Shown here: positions 32,190-41,120 of the stretch, piece after piece
Numbering within the stretch: the stretch's first letter is position 1
Layout: each line of letters opens with the position of its first letter
Made by a program: the position numbers and the translations under genes
Notes under the pieces: model-generated
The model's database searches: none
The model's input: only the letters and a program-made list of their open reading frames with translations
Told to the model about the DNA's origin: nothing
Assembly: GCA_965246785.1 (NCBI GenBank)
Contig: CBDFFM010000036.1
Span: 1-64,000, forward strand
Direction of reading: 5' to 3'
Origin: UBA1952 sp965246785
GTDB taxonomy: Bacteria > Bacteroidota > Bacteroidia > Chitinophagales > Chitinophagaceae
DNA: 64,000 nt

Positions 32190-33095
32190 ATGGAAACGCT
32201 CACGCTTACAACGACGGACATGAACAGGTTCAGCATTAAAGACATTGAGAACCTGACCGGTATCAAGGCCCATACCATTCGCATTTGGGAGCAGCGTTAC
32301 GGCATTCTTAAGCCCAAGCGCACGCCCACAAACATCCGTTACTACGATGCCGCCGACCTAAAATCGGCCCTGCGCATCTCCTTGCTCAACAATTTCGGCT
32401 ATAAAATTTCCCGCATCCACCAGATGACCGATGGTGATATGGACGGGCTGATTCAGAAGATTTCCGACGCCGAGTTTAAGCTGCAAATCCTGACCAATGA
32501 GTTGCTGGAGGCCGCGCTCGCTATGGATATGGAGCGTTTTGAAGGGATTTTTAATAATCACATCCGCAAGGTGGGCATTGAGGCGGCCATGGAAGGGCTT
32601 GCCTTTCAGTTTCTGGAGAAAATCGGTTTTATGTGGATGGCGAATTTTCTGGTGCCCGCTCAGGAGCACCTCGCTTCCAACGTGCTTTACCGGAAGCTCG
32701 CCGTAGCTATAGACGGCCTGCCGCAGCCGCAGCGGGGGCCGAAGGTGCTGCTGTTCCTGCCGGAAGGCGAGGTGCATGAAATGGCGCTTATGTACGTGCA
32801 ATACATGCTGCGCAAAGCGGGGAAGATGCCGATTTACCTCGGCCCGAATGCGCCGCTTAAAGACGCAGTGGCTACCTGTACCGCCCTGCAGCCGGATTAT
32901 GTGTACGTCCACCTGACGGCAGTTGCAAAGGATTTTGACGCTACACGCTATCTGAAAAAGCTGACGGACGCCATCAAGGACATTCCGATACTGGTTTCCG
33001 GCGGCTTGCTGCAGCGGAAAACGCCTACGGCTGTAAAGGGCGTGCGACTGCTGCAATCGCTGACTGAAGTCCGCGATTTAATTGCCGGGCTCTAG
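32190..33095 (+). CDS. MerR family regulator with B12-binding domain (CarH/LitR-type light sensor)
   Basis: A 301-residue regulator: MerR helix-turn-helix (FSIKDIENLTGIKAHTIRIWEQRYG, residues 14-38), a four-helix segment with W-x9-E-H at Trp149, Glu159 and His160, and a cobalamin-binding domain with E-V-H (Glu194, His196) and the nucleotide-loop region. W-x9-EH and ExH are hallmarks of adenosylcobalamin photoreceptors of the CarH type, which repress carotenoid genes in the dark. The residue after Trp149 is Met; as I recall the Thermus CarH structure, this is the position of the His that ligates cobalt after light exposure, so the photocycle may differ. The gene is 130 bp before the ECF sigma gene and just ahead of crtI. 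Confidence 0.9.
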   Translation: METLTLTTTDMNRFSIKDIENLTGIKAHTIRIWEQRYGILKPKRTPTNIRYYDAADLKSALRISLLNNFGYKISRIHQMTDGDMDGLIQKISDAEFKLQILTNELLEAALAMDMERFEGIFNNHIRKVGIEAAMEGLAFQFLEKIGFMWMANFLVPAQEHLASNVLYRKLAVAIDGLPQPQRGPKVLLFLPEGEVHEMALMYVQYMLRKAGKMPIYLGPNAPLKDAVATCTALQPDYVYVHLTAVAKDFDATRYLKKLTDAIKDIPILVSGGLLQRKTPTAVKGVRLLQSLTEVRDLIAGL

Positions 33096-33180
33096 CGGTC
33101 TCTTCCCGGTTACATATCCACTAGTCTGCCGCACTGCGGATAGCCAAAATCAATACAGGCGGCTGCGTGCGGCATCATTT

Positions 33181-33217
33181 TTCTGTTTAATCTTGTATTG
33201 ATAACAATTAAACAGAA
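33181..33217. promoter_or_regulatory. palindrome TTCTGTTTAAT-N15-ATTAAACAGAA before the ECF sigma gene
   Basis: Two 11-bp arms form a perfect inverted repeat spaced by 15 bp, ending 9 bp before the sigma factor start at 33226. The spacing suits a MerR-type dimer site or an operator between promoter elements. Since the MerR-B12 gene lies just upstream, it is a reasonable target. It could alternatively be a promoter of the sigma factor itself. Confidence 0.65.
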
Positions 33218-33225
33218 CGGCCAGA

Positions 33226-33714
33226 ATGGATTTTGAAAAAATGGTGGTACAGCACAACGAGTATCTGCAGCCTTTTGCCGTTTCGCTAACGCGCGATGCA
33301 GATGAGGCGGCCGACTTGTGTCAGGAAACAATGCTGCGCGCCCTGCTCTACCGCGACAAGTACACGCTCGGCACCAACCTGAAGGCGTGGCTCTACACGA
33401 TCATGCGCAATACCTTCATTAACGGCTACCGTCGCGGCAAGCGCATGGTGAAGATTGCGCACCCAGACGGCATTGAGGTGGCCTTTGAAGCGGCAGGCAT
33501 GGCGGCGCGCAATGAGGGTTATCACCGTCTGCGCGTGCGGGAGATTGCGAAAGCGATGGATGAGATTCCGCAGGTATTCCGGCTGTCTTTTGAGCTGTAC
33601 TATACCGGGTACAAGTACGCGGAGATTGCCGAACTGCTTGGCGAGCCGCTGGGCACGATTAAGAGCCGTATCCACTTTGCGCGCAAGGCGCTGGCTGGAA
33701 AGCTGGAGCGATAA
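33226..33714 (+). CDS. ECF-type RNA polymerase sigma factor
   Basis: A 162-residue sigma factor with region 2 (DADEAADLCQETMLRALLYRDKY, TNLKAWLYTIMRNTFINGYRR) and region 4 (DEIPQVFRLSFELYYTGYKYAEIAELLGEPLGTIKSRIHFARKAL). No anti-sigma gene is adjacent, so control may be transcriptional, through the palindrome just upstream and the B12-dependent MerR regulator. It starts 130 bp after the regulator, and crtI starts 24 bp after its stop. The arrangement regulator-sigma-crt suggests that this sigma factor directs transcription of the carotenoid genes. Confidence 0.92.
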   Translation: MDFEKMVVQHNEYLQPFAVSLTRDADEAADLCQETMLRALLYRDKYTLGTNLKAWLYTIMRNTFINGYRRGKRMVKIAHPDGIEVAFEAAGMAARNEGYHRLRVREIAKAMDEIPQVFRLSFELYYTGYKYAEIAELLGEPLGTIKSRIHFARKALAGKLER

Positions 33715-33738
33715 TCTGTCGCAGCTTATTTTTAGACA

Positions 33739-35305
33739 ATGTCTGCTCCTCCTAAGAAAGCCATCGTCATCGGCGCAGGCTTTGCCGGGCTTTCCGCAGC
33801 CTGCTTTATGGCAAAGGCTGGTTTAGAAGTAACTGTTCTTGAAAAGAATGATTCACCCGGCGGCCGCGCGCGCGCCTTTTCCGCCAAAGGTTTTACCTGG
33901 GACATGGGGCCGTCCTGGTACTGGATGCCGGATGTGTTTGAAAGCTTCTTTGCTGGCAGTTCGGCAAAAAGGTGTCCGACTATTACGACTTCCTCCAAAA
34001 GCCTTGACCCTTCCTACCAGGTTTTTTGGGAGGATGCCGCCGTAGACATCCCGGCAGGATTTTGAGGCGCTGCTGAAGCCCTTTTTGAAAGCATTATGAG
34101 CCAAGTGGGGGCGGGCGAAAAGCTTCGGCAGTTTTCTGAGCGCAGGCCGGCGAGAAGTACCGCGATCGCGATGGCAGGAGCTGGTGTATTCAGCCCGGCC
34201 TTATCGGTGATGGAGTTTGCGCGGGCTGGATGTAGCTGAAGGTCTTTTTTTAAGCATGGATCTTCCTGCGCAATCCGTTTGCACAAGCACGCTCGGCAAT
34301 TCTTTTCAGCACCCCAAAGCTGCTTGCAGCTGGTGGAGTTCCCGATTCTCTTTCTCGGCGCTTTACCTAAAAATACTCCGGCCCTCTACAGCGCTCATGA
34401 ACTACGCCGATATGAAGCTGGGCACCTGGTACCCGATGGGCGGCATGAAAGAAGATTGCCGTTGGGGACTGGATACGCCTTGCAAAAAGTCGCTCGGAGT
34501 ACGATTCCGCTTATGGAGCGGCCGTAACAGTCTTTTTCCATAATCCGGAAGAGCAGCGTAGTAACCGGGCATGGCATTACCGCCAGCTGGCAAGCATTAT
34601 GATTGCGAGATCGCCGTGATCGCCTCCTGCTGATTATCATTTTGTGGAAAGTCTGCTGCCGCCAGCCTTACAGAAATTATTCCCAGAAAAGCTACTGGGC
34701 ATCGCCCGCGACATGGCGCCATCCTGCCTGCTGTATTATATTGGCCTCAGTAATAAGAAGCTACCCGGCCCTGAAACACCACAATCTGTTTCTTCGACGC
34801 GCCCTTCGATGCTCATGCCGCGATGCTCTTTACACCCAACCTGAATGGCCCCGTCGATCCGTTGATGTATGTGTGCTGCGCCATCCAAAACAGATGCGGC
34901 AGCGTGGCCCCGGAATGGCATGCGAAAATTTGTTTGCCCTCATCCCCATCTGCGCCCGGCCTTACCGACGATGAAAGTCATCCGTACGAAAATATTTTGA
35001 AGAAGTGCTTCCGACCGCCTCGAGAGCCCGTACCGTAGCGCTGCTTTGCGCAATAGCATATTGTGTACCAGCGAAACTATGCGGGCACCAACTTTCATCA
35101 GAAGATTATAACGCATTACAAGGGCAACGCCTACGGCCTCGCCAACACCCTGATGCAAACCGCCATTTTGAAACCTTCCATCCGCAACAAAAAGCTGCCG
35201 AATCTGTTTTATACCGGTCAGTTGACGGTGCCCGGCCCCGGTGTGCCGCCTGCGCTATTATCTCGGGTGAGATCGTGGCGAGGGCAGGTACTTAAAGCCG
35301 CATGA
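33739..35305 (+). pseudogene. crtI: phytoene desaturase (crtI), frame disrupted at many sites
   Basis: The first 70 codons encode a normal CrtI N-terminus with the dinucleotide motif AIVIGAGFAGLSAACFM and the GGRARAF segment. Beyond about 33950 the recognisable peptide jumps between all three frames: FGKKVSDYYDF, SLDPSYQVFWED, GAGEKLRQF, VMEFAR, LVEFPILFLGALPKNTPALYS, MNYADMKLGTWYPMGGM, QRNYAGTNFHQ and YKGNAYGLANTLMQTAILKP, ending with a normal TGA at 35303. The encoded peptide is well conserved between breaks. CrtI uses FAD to desaturate phytoene to lycopene. Dense indels with little other decay favour sequence error over a real pseudogene, so the gene may well be intact in the organism. Confidence 0.85.
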
Positions 35306-36178
35306 ACCCTAAACCGAAAAGACGTTGCCGCTGCATGATACAGACTTTATCACAACGTATCGCGGGAGTGCAGCGAGCCTTATTACCCAGCAGCTACAGC
35401 ACTTCCTTCTCATCGGCCATCCGGCTGCTGCATAAAGATCTGCGTGCAGCCGATCTACGGCATCTATGGCTTCGTGCGCTTCGCGGATGAGATTGTGGAC
35501 ACCTTTCATGACTTTGACAAGGCGGCGTTGCTGAAGCGCTTCTCGGACGATACCTGGCTGGCGTTGGAAGAAGGCATTTCCCTCAACCCCATTCTGCATT
35601 CCTTCCAGAAAGTAGTGGGGCAATACAACATACCGCATGAGTTGATTAAGGCATTCCTCTATAGCATGGAGCTGGACTTGTATAAGACAGATTACGCTAC
35701 CGTGCGCGAGATGGATGAATACATCTATGGTTCTGCCGAAGTGGTGGGCCTGATGTGCCTTTGTGTTTTCTGTGAAGGCAACACCGAAAAGTATGCAGTG
35801 CTGAAAGATTCCGCACGCAGGCTTGGGGCTGCCTTTCAGAAGGTCAATTTTCTGCGCGACATACAGGCGGATTTCAAAAGCCTGAACCGTACCTACTTCC
35901 CGGAGTTCGATTACTATAATTTCAACGACAGCGCCAAGCGCCGCATTGAGGAAAACATCGCTGCGGACTTTGAAGCGGCCCTGCCCGGTATCCGGCAGCT
36001 TCCATGGAAGGCACGCTTTGGCGTCTATACTGCCTACAGGTATTACAACACGCTGTTCAACAAAATTCGGCACATGCAGCCACAGCGGGTGCTGGAGCAA
36101 CGCGTGCGTGTGGCTGACCATCAGAAGCTGCTGATCGTGGCAGCCGCTAAAATGCGCTACCGCCTGAATATGATTTAA
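35302..36178 (+). CDS. crtB: phytoene synthase, body intact, 5' end frame-disrupted
   Basis: From 35444 onward 244 residues read cleanly: YGFVRFADEIVDTFHDFD carries the first Asp-rich site DEIVD, LCVFCEGN and LGAAFQKVNFLRDIQADFKS the second (RDIQAD). In the first 140 bp the conserved N-terminus (TSFSSAIRLLHKDLR, then QPIYGIYGF) can be restored only by removing single bases near 35376, 35393 and 35446. CrtB condenses two geranylgeranyl diphosphates into phytoene. The proposed start at 35302 overlaps the crtI stop (ATGA), suggesting translational coupling. The first in-frame Met of the clean part at 35444 is not a plausible true start. Confidence 0.85.
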
Positions 36179-36208
36179 TAACGCCACTTCCCTTTCTTTG
36201 CCAAAGCA

Positions 36209-36751
36209 ATGATACTTCAGAGAGATGTAGTTATCCTCGTAGATGAACAGGATGAATGGATAGGAACCGCCGACAAGATGGCGGTGCATCGTACGGGGGC
36301 GCTACACCGGGCGCTCAGCATTTTTATTACCAATAGTTGTGGTGAAATGCTGCTGCAGCAGCGAGCCGACGCGAAGTATCACAGCGGCGGCCTCTGGACA
36401 AATGCCTGCTGCTCCCACCCCACTCCCGATGAGCCGACCATGACGGCCGCTTACCGCCGCTTGCGCGAGGAGCTTGGCATTGACCCGACCTTACATGCCG
36501 TAACCAAACTGTGCTACCGCGCTGAGGTGACGGAAGGCCTGACCGAGCACGAGTACGACCATATCTATACCGGCGAGTGGGGCGGAGATGTGCTGCCCGC
36601 GCCGGAAGAGGTGCAGAACTTCCGCTGGATATCGGCAGAGGCGCTGGATGCCTGGATGGAGTCGCGGTCTGCGGACTTTACCGCGTGGTTTCCCATCCTG
36701 CTAAAAGCATGGCGCGAGGTGCAGGAGACGCCTTTTCTGGAAGTCGCATAG
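36209..36751 (+). CDS. idi: isopentenyl-diphosphate delta-isomerase, type I
   Basis: A 180-residue Nudix-fold enzyme that interconverts IPP and DMAPP, the C5 precursors of carotenoids and other isoprenoids. TNACCSHP has the catalytic Cys, AAYRRLREELGID is the Nudix helix, and LTEHEYDHIYTGEW supplies the catalytic and metal-binding acids. The chain is of normal length and is preceded by crtB at 30 bp. It is followed 3 bp later by the second desaturase, so the cluster is probably one transcript. It is undamaged, in contrast to crtI just upstream. Confidence 0.95.
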   Translation: MILQRDVVILVDEQDEWIGTADKMAVHRTGALHRALSIFITNSCGEMLLQQRADAKYHSGGLWTNACCSHPTPDEPTMTAAYRRLREELGIDPTLHAVTKLCYRAEVTEGLTEHEYDHIYTGEWGGDVLPAPEEVQNFRWISAEALDAWMESRSADFTAWFPILLKAWREVQETPFLEVA

Positions 36752-36754
36752 CGC

Positions 36755-38240
36755 ATGAGCCGGAAAAAAGTTGCCGTCGTAGGTGCTGGCATTGCTGGGC
36801 TGGCCTGCGCGGCGCGGCTGGCGGCTGTAGGCTTTTCGGTAGATGTTTTTGAGCGGAATAGTGAGGCGGGCGGGAAGCTCGGCCTGTTGCAAGACGGAGG
36901 CTATTCATGGGATACCGGGCCGTCGCTTTTTACACAACCTTTCCTGCTTGAAAATCTTTTCAAGGATTGCGGGCGGCTGCTGGTGGAATTTTTTACTTAC
37001 CGCGCTCTGGAGGAAGGCACGCAATACTTCTGGGAAGGCGGAGCACAGCTTCGTGCTGCGCCGGCACGCGAAACACTCGCCGCGAATGTTTCCGAAGCAT
37101 TCGGCATCTCCGCAGACGGCTTGATGCGCTATCTGGATGATGCGCGGGAGCTGTATGAAAAGATTGGAAGGATCTTTCTGGATGAGCCGATTCACAGACG
37201 GAACACTTGGAAGCTTTCCCGCGTGATACCAGCTTTGAAGGCCTTGAAGCTATCCTATCTCACCAGCTCACTGCACGCTTACAACGTGCGGGGCCTGAAG
37301 CATCCTAAGCTGGTGCAGATGATGGACAGGTTGGCTTACCTACAACGGCTCCAATCCTTATGCCTGTCCGGCGATGTTGAGCACAATTGCGCACTTGGAG
37401 TTCAGCGAAGGCTGCTGGTATCCGGATGGCGGGATGATAGCGATACCGAAGGCGCTGCGGCGGCTTTGCGAATCATTTGGTGTGCGCTTCCACACAGATG
37501 CGGAGGTTACGCGCATCCTTACAGACAGTAGCCGCGCAACAGGCATTATCGTAAACGGCGAACATAGTTCAGCAGATGCAGTGGTGAGCAACAGCGATGT
37601 CTTCTTCACGTACCGAGACCTTTTAGGAGATAGCGCAATTGCTAACCGCATTGAGCGGCAGGAGCGCAGCAGCAGCGGCGTCATTTTCTACTGGGGCATC
37701 GCCAAAAGCTTCCCGGAGCTCCGGCTGCACAATATCTTCTTCAGCGACAACTACGCCGCGGAGTTCAAGGCCATCTTCAAAGACAAAACTGTCTCTGCCG
37801 ACCCGACGATTTACGTCAATATCACTTCAAAGCTGGATGCCGCTCATGCGCCGGAAGGCTGCGAGAATTGGTTCGTGCTCATCAATGCACCAGCACGCCA
37901 GAATCCTTTGACAGAAGAGGAAATCAACGTCGTGAAGGATACCGTGCTCCAGAAGTTATCGCGCATGTTTGGCGAAGACATCGCGGCGCTTATACAATGC
38001 GAACACACCCTCGACCCGGCTGATATTGAGCGTACAAGCGGCTCGTACCTCGGCGCGCTTTACGGCACATCATCCAATTCAGCAATGGTGGCCTTCAACC
38101 GGCATCCGAATTTTTCCAAGAAATATCCGGGCCTGTTCTTCGCCGGCGGTAGCGTGCATCCCGGTGGCGGCATTCCGCTGTGCCTGCGCTCAGGGAAGCT
38201 GGCGGCGGATGAAGCGGTGGCTTACTTACAGCGCGGCTGA
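36755..38240 (+). pseudogene. CrtI-family carotenoid desaturase (CrtD-like), one frame break
   Basis: The N-terminal part from 36755 has KVAVVGAGIAGLACAARL and GGKLGLLQDGGYSWDTGPS. Around 37335 the reading frame shifts by one base: the frame in ATGATGGACAGG continues as LATYNGSNPYACPAM only if one T of the TT near 37336 is dropped. From there SEGCWYPDGGMIAIPKALRRL and the end FFAGGSVHPGGGIPLCLRSGKLAADE are typical for carotenoid desaturases and oxidoreductases. It is a second paralogue beside crtI, perhaps a 3,4-desaturase (CrtD type) acting on acyclic carotenoids. No crtY, crtZ or crtW is in the window. The single break is likely a sequence error, but a real lesion is possible. Confidence 0.82.
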
Positions 38241-38283
38241 CAGATATCCCCTCGCGGAATTATTACTCCTTCCCAATCCCAAT

Positions 38284-38359
38284 CTTTTGTCATCCCGGAA
38301 CGGGAACTTATAGTACACGTGCCCGCCAGCAGATAGTTCCCGTTCCGGGATGACAAAAG
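38284..38359. repeat. perfect 25-bp inverted repeat between convergent genes
   Basis: Arms at 38284-38308 and 38335-38359 match perfectly; the inner end of each contains CCCGGAACGGGA or its complement, itself a small palindrome. The element lies between the desaturase stop (38240) and the lipoprotein stop (38404). It could stop both convergent transcripts, the CTTTTG ends giving short T runs. It is another REP-like family, different from the elements at 6252 and 17714. Confidence 0.8.
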
Positions 38360-38403
38360 CTGCTGTAGGCGGCACACAGGTTTACCAACCAGAAAATCTA
38401 CAG

Positions 38404-39860
38404 CTACTTCACCTCAAAGCATCCAACATCCGGTGCTTTGCCTTTAGGCCGTGGGCTGTCTTCCAAATCATCTGCGATGCCAGGTAAGGCAAGAGCCATA
38501 TCTATAAGCGGAGAAGTAGAAGCCGGATGGTAATCGCCGCGCGCAACGCTCTTGAACAGGGAGTCGTATCCGCTGCTGGAAGTATTGAGATACTTCACCA
38601 TCTGCTGCGTCACCCACGGACGGATTTTAGCAGCATCAGCCTTCAAAAAACAATTCTGAAGCGTGAGCGCCGCCGCAGCTTCTTTCGTGCTATCCGCCAC
38701 AAACTCATCCGTCAGTGAGCCGGCAACTATGCAATTGCGGAGCGTTGCATTCAGCGCACCTACAAAAATCTGCGATGGCGATGGTATGTAGTAGTTCAGG
38801 ATAATCGCCGCCGGGTTGTCGTTATGCGAAATCTTATTGTTGCCGTAGGTGGCAATGGTGCAGTAATCCAGCGCGTAAGTTCCTCCCTGCACCAGCGCCA
38901 GCGCGCTTGCCGCGCAGGAATGGATAAGGCAGTTCTGCGCGGTTACTGCTCCGCCGAAGGAGAGCAGCCCATAGCCGGCCGAGTTTTCCAGAATCACCTT
39001 CTTCATGGTCACCTGCGCGCCGGGCACAAGCTGCATCAGCGCCGGCACCGCGCCTTGCGCGCTGTTGCCGCCATTACGGAGGATGAGGTGCTCCAGCACA
39101 TTGCCTTTACTATTCTGCGTAAAGTACAGCCCGCCCCACTCGCCCGGATAGCCTTCGTAGCCGAAATAAGCACGGTCAAGGCGGTCGCCCTGGAAGATGA
39201 TGCTGTCCTTCTTGGTGCCAATGGCCGTGAGCGTGCCGTCCACAAACATGCGCGCATTGGCGTGCATGAAGATGTGGCACCCGGCCGGTATGGTTAGCGA
39301 CTGCGCGGAGTCCACAATGCAGTAGCCGAAGATGACGTACGGCTTAATCCGTGAGCCAGGTTTGATTGCCGGCCAGCACGCTGTCTTTGATAAAGTGCGC
39401 ATTCTGCCCATACGCTATCAGCGGAACGGAAAAATCCTTTCCGTTCAGCGTTGCCGTCAGCTTGTCTTCAAGGATAAATGGCGTGTTCGCATTCGTAGGA
39501 TCAATCTTCACCGTCGCGAAGACATAGACGCTATCATTTGCAGCAATCTCTACGTCGCTCACCGCCGGGCCTTGCCCGCCCGTCCACGTTGATGTGGAAG
39601 AAAGAAGCAGCGCCGCCCTCTATCCGCACGGATGAAAGATTCACTTTCTGGTCTTGCGGATTGAAAATCTTCAACCCCACCGTAGCCGAGCCGAGCGTCG
39701 TAAACACCGTATCAAACGTCACCGTATCGGTGGAGAAGCGAAGCTCACCGCCGCTTTCCAGCAGCTTGTCTTTTTTGCAGGAAGCGCTGCCGAGCCACAT
39801 AGCCGCGAAGAAAATTGCAGCGCACAGCGACAGTAAAATTTTAGAAGAAAAAAACCGCAT
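38404..39860 (-). pseudogene. right-handed beta-helix lipoprotein, two frame breaks
   Basis: Starting at ATG 39860 the protein has a lipobox (GSASC) after a hydrophobic segment, then LRFSTDTVTFDTVFTTLGSA, typical of Bacteroidota surface lipoproteins. The frame breaks near 39560, where GGGCGGGCAAGGCCC precedes VSDVEIAANDSVYVFATV, and near 39352, where one extra T makes GATTAAGCC from GATAAGCC (TDKPYVIFGYC). The C-terminal part is a beta-helix with VFGYCIVDSAQSLTIPAGCH, repeated LHSCAASAL units and an end PDVGCFEVK. Full length would be about 485 residues. Single-base indels as in the crt cluster suggest sequence error. The function is unknown; polysaccharide binding or cleavage is possible for beta-helix proteins. 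Confidence 0.75.
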
Positions 39861-40000
39861 CACAGGGGGCCGAAGTTAGGTTACGCATCGCCTAAACGCC
39901 GCCTTTCACCGCTTATTGCAATGTGGCGCACCCTTTGCGACACATTGACGCTTCTTCGCATCCGGCTGCACCCTTCCCGCGCTTACATTTGCGCGCCTCT

Positions 40001-40795
40001 ATGCCCCCCGTTACGCTGCTTTCCGACTTTGGTGCCCAGGACGCCTCCGTGGCCGTTGCCAAAGGCATCCTCATGCAGCACGCGCCGGGAGTGCAGCTTG
40101 TGGACATCTCGCACCTCGTAGAGACCTTCAACATTCAGCAGGCGGCCTATCTGCTGCTCTCCGCTTACCCCAATTTCCCGCAGGGCACCTGCCACGTGCT
40201 GCTATTTGACGTCTTCAGCGAAGCGCGGCCCCGCCTCATGCTTTCCGGGTACGACGGCCACTACTTCCTCTCACCGGACAACGGTGTGCTTTCCCTCGCC
40301 TTCGGCGAAAAGCTCCAGCATGTCTGGCAGTGTCAGGAGTTGAATCCCGGCGGCACCTTCAACGACTGGCTTCAATTTATCGGCCGCACCGTAGCGCAAC
40401 TGCAAACGGGCACGCCGGCTGACCTCGGCTTCAATTCCTGCTCCCTCAAGGTGGCCCCGCAGCACTGGCAACCCATCGTCATCGGCGATACGGTGGAGTG
40501 CCACGTGGTGCACATAGACCGCTATGAGAATGTGGTCATCAACCTCACGCGGCAGCAATTTGACGAAATTGGACAGGGCCGCCCTTTCCGCATCCTGTTC
40601 ATGCGCGACGGCGAAATATCAAAGCTCAGTACCCACTTCTACAACGTAAAGGAAAGCGAGCTCCTCTGCCGCTTCAATGCTACCGGCTTCATGGAAATCT
40701 GCATCAACCGCGGCAAGGCGGCCTCCCTATTCGGCTTCCGCCTGTACCGCGAGAAGCACTTTATCTACAACACCATCAAGATTTACTTCGGATGA
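40001..40795 (+). CDS. SAM hydroxide adenosyltransferase (DUF62)
   Basis: A 264-residue enzyme of the SAM-dependent chlorinase/fluorinase/duf62 family. VTLLSDFGAQDASVAVAKGIL, DISHLVETFNIQQAAYLLLSAYPNFPQGTCHVLLFDV, and FLSPDNGVLSLAFGE with the N-terminal DFG..D and the SPDNG segment are diagnostic. Most bacterial members hydrolyse SAM to adenosine and methionine with water as nucleophile and do not make halogenated products. The ATG at 40001 is preceded by TACATTTG at 39984-39991, a match to the -7 element, leaving almost no leader. It overlaps the following monooxygenase gene by 4 bp. Confidence 0.9.
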   Translation: MPPVTLLSDFGAQDASVAVAKGILMQHAPGVQLVDISHLVETFNIQQAAYLLLSAYPNFPQGTCHVLLFDVFSEARPRLMLSGYDGHYFLSPDNGVLSLAFGEKLQHVWQCQELNPGGTFNDWLQFIGRTVAQLQTGTPADLGFNSCSLKVAPQHWQPIVIGDTVECHVVHIDRYENVVINLTRQQFDEIGQGRPFRILFMRDGEISKLSTHFYNVKESELLCRFNATGFMEICINRGKAASLFGFRLYREKHFIYNTIKIYFG

Positions 40796-41076
40796 TTATC
40801 CGCATCGTGCAGATGACATTCCGCGAAGAAGCTATCCCGGCTTTTGAGGGGCTGTTCGCGGAGCGCAAGGCGCGCATCCGCAGCTTTGAAGGCTGCCTGC
40901 ACTTAGAGCTGTGGCAGGACACGCACTATCCATCCGTCTTCTTGACCTACAGCCATTGGGAGAGCGAGGCGCATCTGAACCATTACCGCTTCTCGGGGTT
41001 TTTCAAAGAGACATGGGGATTGACAAAGACGCTTTTTGCGGAAGGGCCAAAGGCATGGAGTGTGGTCAGGAAGTAG
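40792..41076 (+). CDS. antibiotic biosynthesis monooxygenase (ABM) domain protein
   Basis: A 94-residue ferredoxin-like fold protein: MIIRIVQMTFREEAIPAFEGLFAERKARI followed by EGCLHLELWQDTHYPSVFLTYSHWESEAHLNHY. The HW..EAHLNHY segment is the common signature of ABM/Dabb-type small monooxygenases and quinone-type oxidases, which often act as dimers on small aromatic or quinone substrates. It overlaps the DUF62 gene (ATGA), so the two are translationally coupled. Its partner relation is unknown. Confidence 0.87.
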   Translation: MIIRIVQMTFREEAIPAFEGLFAERKARIRSFEGCLHLELWQDTHYPSVFLTYSHWESEAHLNHYRFSGFFKETWGLTKTLFAEGPKAWSVVRK

Positions 41077-41120
41077 CATCAGGTGAGAATCGCCAAAGGT
41101 TAAGTGCAGATGCCACGGGT

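Noticed and set aside
33739..35305. Programmed frameshifting in crtI
   Set aside because: There are too many shifts in both directions and no common slippery site, so programmed frameshifting is not a reasonable explanation.
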